DNA of 17,416 bases, from positions 1 to 17,416 of the forward strand of contig DAHVAU010000020.1 in assembly GCA_027314465.1 (NCBI GenBank). Reading direction: 5' to 3'. Source of the DNA: Microcaldota archaeon (lineage in GTDB: Archaea > Micrarchaeota > Micrarchaeia > Micrarchaeales > CABMGC01). Below the pieces are notes generated by a model. That model was not told the DNA's origin, did no database searches, and was given only the letters and a program-made list of their open reading frames with translations. Below are positions 12,707 through 17,416 of the stretch, in pieces; the first letter of the stretch is position 1; each line of letters opens with the position of its first letter. The position numbers and the translations under genes are program-made.

Positions 12707-14149
12707 TTGCAGAGGCGCTGGTTTGTATCGTGCGTGAAGTCTGTGGCCGGGCGCAGCCCCACATATTTCATGATGGGCGAGGACAATGGAAGGCTTGTAT
12801 TCGGCACTGCCTCAGGAGGGCTTATGGCAGAATGCGCAGAGTATGCAGAGTGCGAAGAGGATGGCAGGATAGTGCAGGCGGGGCGGGATGATGCTCTTGG
12901 CATAACTGTGTTGGAGGCTGTGGAGGATCTGTGCACTGAGCTTGTATCGAATCGGACGTATACAACAGGCAACAGATCTGTAGACAGCATAACCGAGAAG
13001 ATGTGGGATTCGATTGGATCTGCGGCAAGGCTGCTAGTCAGGAAGCTCGCGTACTCGTCTGCGGTGATAATAAGGTTCCACAACGACGCAGACGGATCCG
13101 GAGGCGCGCTATGCCTCTTTGCAGCGCTGACTGACGCATGCACAAGGATGGGAAACGCGAATGCAAACATCGTATGGACCATGCAACGAGGAGTGGTGTA
13201 CGGGATGCAGGATGCGGCCCTTGACGCCACGGTTGCAGGAGGCTATAGCTCTGTGGAAAAGCCCCTGCTGGTGCTCGTTGATTTCGGAACCACGGCAGAG
13301 AGCAACAGGGGCATAGAGGCGCTGCGAGGCAGATTCGACATACTATGGCTTGACCATCATCCAATTGCAGAAGGATTCGAAGGCGCACGCCACAGCCTCT
13401 ACATCAATCCCTGGAACTTCGCAGGGGACTCGAATTACACTGCAGGGCTGCTGGCATCGGCGTTGTCTAATGCCTTCTCTACTGCAGATACGCGCACGTA
13501 CGAGCAGGCCTCGCTAATAGGCGATTACAGCTCATATGCAGATACAGGCAATAGGGCTGCGCAGGAAACATCCATGCTGCTGGACTTCATAACCAGCGAC
13601 CTTGAGGCTGTGTACGGGCCCTCAAAATCAAACGTGACGCCCCAGGAGATCCAGGCAGTGCTATCGAACTTGGCCAGGCGCAAAGAGCTGCTTGACTACG
13701 CGAACATACGCCTTGAAGAGGCGATAGAACGGGGCATGTCCGCAGCAAAGCTGCACGTGACTCCTGGCGCATTCGTCTATGTGCTTGATTTCGAGGATGT
13801 GAGGGAGGAGGGCACAAGATACCCGCTTCCAGGCAGGTTCTCTTCCAAGCTCCTCTCAAGGCTAAGCGGCATGGACATGCGTAGGGTCGTTGTTGTCGTG
13901 TACGTCGGCGCGTACGTTCTTATGCGCGCGGACAAGGAGCTGTGCGCTGAGCTTAATCTTCTTGACGTTATAGCTGCACTCAAGCAGATGCATGGGGATC
14001 TGGTTGAGAATGGTGGCGGGCACAGGTGCGCCGCGGCAGTGAAGCTGCGGGACAAGGAGCATGGCAAGCATCTCGCCGCGTCTGCAGTAAGGTCGATAAA
14101 AGAGCTCATAGGTCATGGCACTGGCGCACAGGACTCTGCCCAGGGCTGA
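12707..14149 (+). CDS. DHH-family phosphoesterase (RecJ-like)
   Basis: 480 residues from TTG 12707. The DHH catalytic core shows motif I as H125-N-D127-A-D129-G, motif II LVDFGTT, and motif III D216-H217-H218-P, which bind two Mn2+/Mg2+ ions. A C-terminal DHHA1 domain contains the substrate-binding G436-G-G-H439. The family includes 5'-3' single-strand exonucleases (archaeal RecJ/GAN), oligonucleotide-degrading NrnA enzymes and cyclic dinucleotide phosphodiesterases; the sequence alone does not decide between them. About 110 residues precede motif I, longer than in the smallest members. Start options in frame are TTG 12707, GTG 12734, GTG 12743 and ATG 12770; close coupling to the previous gene favours an early one. 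It ends convergent with the small gene at 14207. Confidence 0.85.
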   Translation: MQRRWFVSCVKSVAGRSPTYFMMGEDNGRLVFGTASGGLMAECAEYAECEEDGRIVQAGRDDALGITVLEAVEDLCTELVSNRTYTTGNRSVDSITEKMWDSIGSAARLLVRKLAYSSAVIIRFHNDADGSGGALCLFAALTDACTRMGNANANIVWTMQRGVVYGMQDAALDATVAGGYSSVEKPLLVLVDFGTTAESNRGIEALRGRFDILWLDHHPIAEGFEGARHSLYINPWNFAGDSNYTAGLLASALSNAFSTADTRTYEQASLIGDYSSYADTGNRAAQETSMLLDFITSDLEAVYGPSKSNVTPQEIQAVLSNLARRKELLDYANIRLEEAIERGMSAAKLHVTPGAFVYVLDFEDVREEGTRYPLPGRFSSKLLSRLSGMDMRRVVVVVYVGAYVLMRADKELCAELNLLDVIAALKQMHGDLVENGGGHRCAAAVKLRDKEHGKHLAASAVRSIKELIGHGTGAQDSAQG

Positions 14150-14206
14150 TGCTGAACAGGAATAATTTAAGTGCTATACGCTATTAGAAAGAGCGCTGGT
14201 CGGAAT

Positions 14207-14902
14207 CTAGACGCCGTGGAACCAGAAGCCCTTCTCCTTTTCCTTCTTCTTGCCCTTGCCCATCAGCTTGCCCAGCAGCGAAGTAGGCTTCTCCTCATTT
14301 GAAACGTACCCGTATTCCTTTGCCACATCCGGATGCTGCTCAAGGTATCCGTCCTGCCAATTCTTGAACTTCTCCTGCTTGGCGGCGTTCGCCTCTTCGA
14401 GCTTCTTCTGGTATTCGGGCTTCATGCGCTTCCATTCCTGTATGGTGTAGCCGTAAGGCGCGTGCTCCCTTATCGAGGCCGGCTCGAACTGGTACTTGTA
14501 GATCTCCTCGAAGTAGTCAACGTCCCTCTCTGATATTGAGGATCCGTTAACGTTCACGCCCTCCTTTGCCAGGAACGCTATGAGCTGCTCTGTGCTTATC
14601 TTGTCCTTCCTGTTCTTTGCCTCAGGGGGATTGTACGTGACAGTTATCCTGTTCCTTATGAACTCGACCTTGGCTTTTAGCACGGAGTCCATGAGAAGGA
14701 GCCTGTACTGCAGCCTTGCGCTGTACTCTATGCTCCCAAGCTCCACAGGATTTAGGTTTGAGAATACTACCTCCTTGACCATCGTGTATGGCACGCGGTA
14801 CATCTTTCCCTGATACTCGACCTTGTCGTCATACTCTACCTCCTCTGACTTAAGGTCCTTCAGGAACCCGCTCTCTTCAGGTCTGGATTCGCGTCTGTCC
14901 AT
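14207..14902 (-). CDS. Hypothetical protein downstream of the Tes-like gene
   Basis: 231 residues; no family recognised with confidence. A charged N terminus (1-40) leads to a segment (about 70-115) reading AKVEFIRNRITVTYNPPEA, then ISTEQLIAFLAKEGVNV. The strand-helix rhythm recalls a heavy-metal-associated (HMA) ferredoxin-like fold but without the metal-binding Cys pair; this is a weak resemblance. A helical Lys/Glu-rich part (about 155-200, IQEWKRMKPEYQKKLEEAN) and a Lys-rich C terminus follow. No membrane segment or cysteine is present. It begins 43 nt after the Tes-like stop, but a TATA element at 14933-14925 lies 27 bp before its ATG, so it can have its own leaderless transcript. Convergent with the DHH gene. 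Confidence 0.7.
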   Translation of the reverse strand: MDRRESRPEESGFLKDLKSEEVEYDDKVEYQGKMYRVPYTMVKEVVFSNLNPVELGSIEYSARLQYRLLLMDSVLKAKVEFIRNRITVTYNPPEAKNRKDKISTEQLIAFLAKEGVNVNGSSISERDVDYFEEIYKYQFEPASIREHAPYGYTIQEWKRMKPEYQKKLEEANAAKQEKFKNWQDGYLEQHPDVAKEYGYVSNEEKPTSLLGKLMGKGKKKEKEKGFWFHGV

Positions 14903-14924
14903 GCTGCTTACCTACAAAATGCGT

Positions 14925-14933
14925 CATTATAAG
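14925..14933 (-). promoter_or_regulatory. TATA box of the hypothetical gene after tes
   Basis: CTTATAATG on the minus strand is centred 27 bp before ATG 14902, in the 43-nt gap after the Tes-like gene. Confidence 0.5.
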
Positions 14934-14945
14934 CGCCAGTGATGC

Positions 14946-16883
14946 CTACTGTCCGCCGCAGCCGCAACCTGCCTCAGACTCGGCGCCCTTTCCGCAGCCG
15001 CAGCTTCCGCCGCAGCCGCAACCTGCCTCCTCTTTATGCTGGTCAGGCTGAGGCGATGGCGCCTGGGCCGAGGCCTGCTGCTGCACCACTGCAGCAGCCT
15101 GCTTTGCGTTTCCTGCATAAGTGCGTCCTGTCCTTGAGGCCACTTCTGCGGCCTGGGCAAGGTTCACAGGGAGCGAGAAGTAATTGACCATCTTGCCATA
15201 GGCCTTCTGGTATGCCTCTGTGGACTCGATCTCCTTCACGTTCCTCACGTACTTGTCGCCGCCGTAGCTCCAGTCGTTGTGCATGTTGTTCCATTCCTTT
15301 GAGGGAATGCTGTACTGCCTCTGTATCTTGTCCCTGTATACCTCAGGGAAGACGTTGAACGTGCAGAAGGGAAGCACCCTTCCGTCAGGCATGGCGTAGT
15401 GTATGTCGCACTTCTCCACCCTCTTTATGTCGTACGTATACTCGTCCTGGAAGTGCATCATGCCCAGAAAGAGCGACCTGAGCTGGAACTTGCCCATGGT
15501 TGCGAAGTCGTGCTTGAAGACCACAGACATCAGCAGGTTTGCGAAGTTCACTGACTTTGGCTGCTTCTCCTTGTCTATGTACCTGCGTATCCCGGCAAAG
15601 GCCTTGAGCGCTATGAGGCGCCTTTGTAGCTTTGACTTTCCAGCCATCTCGTTCACAGCCTCCTGCAGGTGCTCAAGGAGTCCTGCGGCATCCACGAACC
15701 TTGTCAGTGGCACTATCTTGCCGTCATTGTCCTGGAATATGTATGAGCCTGCGCCGCATGCGAAGTGTATGGACAGATCGTACTTGTACTCGCCTGTGAG
15801 GGCCTCTATGAACCTGTTTATGCCGCCCACATAAGGCACTGAGAACCAGTCCTCCTTTGTTATTACGCCGCCGGTCTGCTCCTCAATGAGCTTTATTGCG
15901 CCGGGTATTGATATCCTCTGCTTCTCCCTGAGCCTTGAGGGCATCCTGCCTACAAGGGATACGGGCTGGAAGTTCACGGCCTTTATCACATCGCTGTTGT
16001 TGAGCGCGAAATTGATTATGTTCCCTAGCTCATGGTCGTTTATGGTCCTTATAACAGTAGGCACAAGCACTATTCCAAGGTTGGCCTTCCTGCATGCCTC
16101 AATGGTTGAAGGCGCCTCCCAGTGATTCTTGGGATTTGCCCTCTTTGATACTCCGTCGAAGCTCATGTAAAGGCAGCTCACTCCCGCGTGCCTGAGCCTG
16201 ACTGCGCTCTCAGGGTCTGCGCCGATGTTTATACCGGTGGTGTTGAGCTGTATCTGGTCAAAGCCAGCCTTCTTTGCCATGTCAACTATCTTTGTGAGGT
16301 CTGAGCGCATCGTAGGCTCCCCGCCAGTTATCTGCAATGCGTTTGCAGGTATGGGCTTCTGGTTTCTTAGCACCATGAATATGCGGTCTAGCTCATCGCG
16401 CGTAGGCTCGTATATCGCCTCTCCCTCCTTTGCGTAGAAGAAGCAGTACCAGCATGAGAGGTGGCACCTGTTTGTTATGACCACGTTGGCAAGGCCTGTG
16501 TGGGACTTGTGCCTCTCGCAGATTCCGCAGTCGAACGGGCAGTTCTCACCCTTGTTCACGTAGTTGGGGTTGTCGAATCCTCTCCCGTAGTAATTGTAAT
16601 TCTTCATCTTTATGTACATGTCGTAGTCCTCCCAGTACTTCTCCACTGTCCATCCGTGCTCAGGGCAGAACTTGCGGATCATGACGTTCTCGGCATCCTT
16701 GTAAATGGTGCCGTCAACTATCAGCTTGCACTCAGGGCACACGGTCTTGGTCCTTTCCAGCACAGGCATCTTCTCCATGTCCTCCATGGTCCTATGGTAA
16801 GGAGCCAACACAGGGCTTGATATATCCTCAACCTTTATACCAGACTTTACCATCTCCACAGTATTATTGTCTTCTCTTGCCAC
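14946..16883 (-). CDS. tes: Radical SAM enzyme, tetraether lipid synthase (Tes)-like
   Basis: 645 residues from GTG 16883. The N-terminal CPEC (C49, C52) and CPEHG (C73) form a rubredoxin-like metal site, followed by an auxiliary cluster motif CPFDCGIC (C115, C119, C122). The radical SAM motif is C140-x3-C144-x2-C147, with GGEPT at 187-191 for SAM binding. C376 and C492/C507 around HYAMPDGRVLPFC suit further clusters. This arrangement matches MJ0619-type tetraether synthases, which join two diether lipid tails by carbon-carbon bonds to make macrocyclic or tetraether lipids. The family also includes methyltransferase-like radical SAM enzymes, so product is inferred. Residues 603-645 form an unusual Ala/Gln/Pro linker and a Gly-Cys tail with six cysteines. 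A GGTG element 5 nt before the GTG supports this start; ATG 16853 is an alternative. Confidence 0.8.
   Translation of the reverse strand: MAREDNNTVEMVKSGIKVEDISSPVLAPYHRTMEDMEKMPVLERTKTVCPECKLIVDGTIYKDAENVMIRKFCPEHGWTVEKYWEDYDMYIKMKNYNYYGRGFDNPNYVNKGENCPFDCGICERHKSHTGLANVVITNRCHLSCWYCFFYAKEGEAIYEPTRDELDRIFMVLRNQKPIPANALQITGGEPTMRSDLTKIVDMAKKAGFDQIQLNTTGINIGADPESAVRLRHAGVSCLYMSFDGVSKRANPKNHWEAPSTIEACRKANLGIVLVPTVIRTINDHELGNIINFALNNSDVIKAVNFQPVSLVGRMPSRLREKQRISIPGAIKLIEEQTGGVITKEDWFSVPYVGGINRFIEALTGEYKYDLSIHFACGAGSYIFQDNDGKIVPLTRFVDAAGLLEHLQEAVNEMAGKSKLQRRLIALKAFAGIRRYIDKEKQPKSVNFANLLMSVVFKHDFATMGKFQLRSLFLGMMHFQDEYTYDIKRVEKCDIHYAMPDGRVLPFCTFNVFPEVYRDKIQRQYSIPSKEWNNMHNDWSYGGDKYVRNVKEIESTEAYQKAYGKMVNYFSLPVNLAQAAEVASRTGRTYAGNAKQAAAVVQQQASAQAPSPQPDQHKEEAGCGCGGSCGCGKGAESEAGCGCGGQ
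14953..15029. repeat. 23-bp direct repeat inside the 3' end of tes
   Basis: Identical 23-bp copies at 14953-14975 and 15007-15029, both encoding EAGCGCGG in the Tes tail. The third Gly-Cys unit between them is related but not identical, indicating local duplication. Confidence 0.85.
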
Positions 16884-16934
16884 CTATACACCGCCCCAGA
16901 TATAACTGGGTTAAGATTATTACTAAGGTTAAAG

Positions 16935-16945
16935 GTATTTAAAAG
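16935..16945 (-). promoter_or_regulatory. Candidate TATA box of tes
   Basis: The minus strand reads TTTTAAATACC here. A start about 25 bp downstream (near 16913) would leave a 30-nt leader carrying the GGTG ribosome-binding element. A second TATA-like element at 16905-16898 is only about 19 bp from the GTG and would fit a start inside the gene. Confidence 0.45.
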
Positions 16946-16948
16946 CAT

Positions 16949-17006
16949 GCGTCTGTGGATAGTTTCCGTAGAGCGGGTTGGATACTGACTCCCTGAGGAC
17001 AGACGC
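16949..17006. repeat. 8-bp inverted repeat between nop5 and tes
   Basis: GCGTCTGT (16949-16956) is the exact reverse complement of ACAGACGC (16999-17006), enclosing 42 nt. On the minus strand it begins 2 nt after the nop5 stop codon, so it could be a 3'-end structure of the nop5 transcript or a small structured RNA. Confidence 0.55.
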
Positions 17007-17008
17007 GC

Positions 17009-17416
17009 TTATCTCCTGTTGTAGCGCCTTGGGCCGCGGCGCTGGGGCTTCTGGGCCTGGTACCTGCCACGCTGCTGCCCACGCCACTGCTGCGTCTGGC
17101 CAGATCTCTGCATTCCCTGTCCTTGGCCCTGGTCCTTGCGCTCTGGCCTTTGTACGCTCAGGGCCTTGTCTATCTGCTCTTTTAGCTTGTCTGCTATGAA
17201 GTTCTTTGATATGGCATCTGCGCGCGAGGCTATGGCTATCTTCGTTGCGTATATTCTAGCTATTCTTCCCCTGTCCCACCTGCCTGCACCGCCGACCTGC
17301 TGGAGCTTGAATAGGGTGCCGTACTTTGGCGGCTTTGTGCCGAACTTTATGTGCTTGAACAGCGCCTTCTCCGCGCCAAGCAGCTGTATGGTGCCCGATG
17401 GCATTATGGCCAGCTT
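17009..17416 (-). CDS. Nop5 (Nop56/58 homologue), C-terminal part only
   Basis: The frame is open at the window edge (first codons read K-L-A-I-M) and ends at TAA 17011-17009, giving the last 135 residues. The Nop domain is clear: MPSGTIQLLGAEKALFKHI, then KPPKYGTLFKL, GRWDRGRIARIYATKIAIA-R and a Lys/Glu helix. Nop5 is the core protein of archaeal C/D box ribonucleoproteins; it bridges L7Ae-bound guide RNA and fibrillarin, which methylates rRNA and tRNA 2'-hydroxyls. The C-terminal 47 residues are rich in Gln, Gly and Arg (QRPERKDQGQGQG to RRGPRRYNRR) rather than the Lys/Glu-rich tail common in other archaea. Fibrillarin would be expected nearby outside the window. Confidence 0.9.
   Translation of the reverse strand, partial: KLAIMPSGTIQLLGAEKALFKHIKFGTKPPKYGTLFKLQQVGGAGRWDRGRIARIYATKIAIASRADAISKNFIADKLKEQIDKALSVQRPERKDQGQGQGMQRSGQTQQWRGQQRGRYQAQKPQRRGPRRYNRR

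Noticed and set aside
13038..14116. Several long minus-strand frames opposite the DHH gene.
   Set aside because: The plus-strand frame has HNDADG, DHH and GGGH motifs; the opposite frames are Arg/Ser/Pro-rich shadows of GC-biased codons.
14946..15060. Repeats at the end of tes as a CRISPR or mobile element.
   Set aside because: Only two copies, in frame within coding sequence and explained by Gly-Cys peptide duplication; no spacers, cas genes or terminal repeats.
16949..17006. C/D box guide RNA between nop5 and tes.
   Set aside because: CTGA tetramers and a terminal stem are present, but no C box matching RUGAUGA was found on either strand, so it was kept only as an inverted repeat.

Overview
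The window looks archaeal. It carries archaeal-only or archaeal-type genes: geranylgeranylglyceryl-phosphate synthase, a tetraether-lipid-synthase-like radical SAM enzyme, a DUF424 protein, Nop5 and TruD. Both tRNA genes lack an encoded CCA. TATA boxes lie about 25-30 bp before many start codons, with little or no leader. GTG and TTG starts are common and genes are packed tightly; no gap longer than 300 bp lacks a gene. A tRNA-Ser gene apparently interrupted twice at unusual positions, compact genes and small membrane proteins suggest a DPANN archaeon, perhaps of the Micrarchaeota/ARMAN type. That placement is inference; tetraether lipids would suit an acidic or hot habitat.

Layout: (1) 1-1863, minus strand: a membrane GT2 glycosyltransferase followed by a DUF424 protein cut by the window edge. 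(2) 1999-2122, plus: tRNA-Ser(CGA) with two apparent introns; its 3' end overlaps the end of truD. (3) 2112-3362, minus: truD. (4) 3484-8144, plus: a tight run of PRODH-like protein, NAD-dependent epimerase/SDR, GGGP synthase, an Rqc2/NEMF-type protein without its last domain, and RNase Z, then tRNA-Val(GAC). (5) 8298-9251, plus: a Ca2+/cation antiporter. (6) 9264-10718, minus: an HTH regulator downstream of a two-TM hypothetical protein. (7) 10793-14149, plus: a KaiC/RadA-like ATPase, a Cys-rich sequon-rich surface protein, and a DHH phosphoesterase. (8) 14207-16883, minus: a Tes-like radical SAM enzyme and a small hypothetical protein. (9) 17009-17416, minus: the C-terminal part of Nop5.

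Three themes recur. Membrane lipid synthesis: GGGP synthase makes the first ether bond of archaeal lipids, and a Tes-like enzyme would couple phytanyl chains into tetraethers. RNA processing and translation quality control: TruD, RNase Z, two CCA-less tRNAs, Rqc2-like protein and Nop5. Cell surface: GT2, two-TM protein and Cys-rich glycoprotein candidate. The most unusual items are the doubly interrupted tRNA-Ser, the truncated Rqc2 homologue, the Cys-rich tail on the Tes-like enzyme, and the Cys-repeat surface protein next to a DHH phosphoesterase. No CRISPR array, insertion sequence or rRNA was seen.
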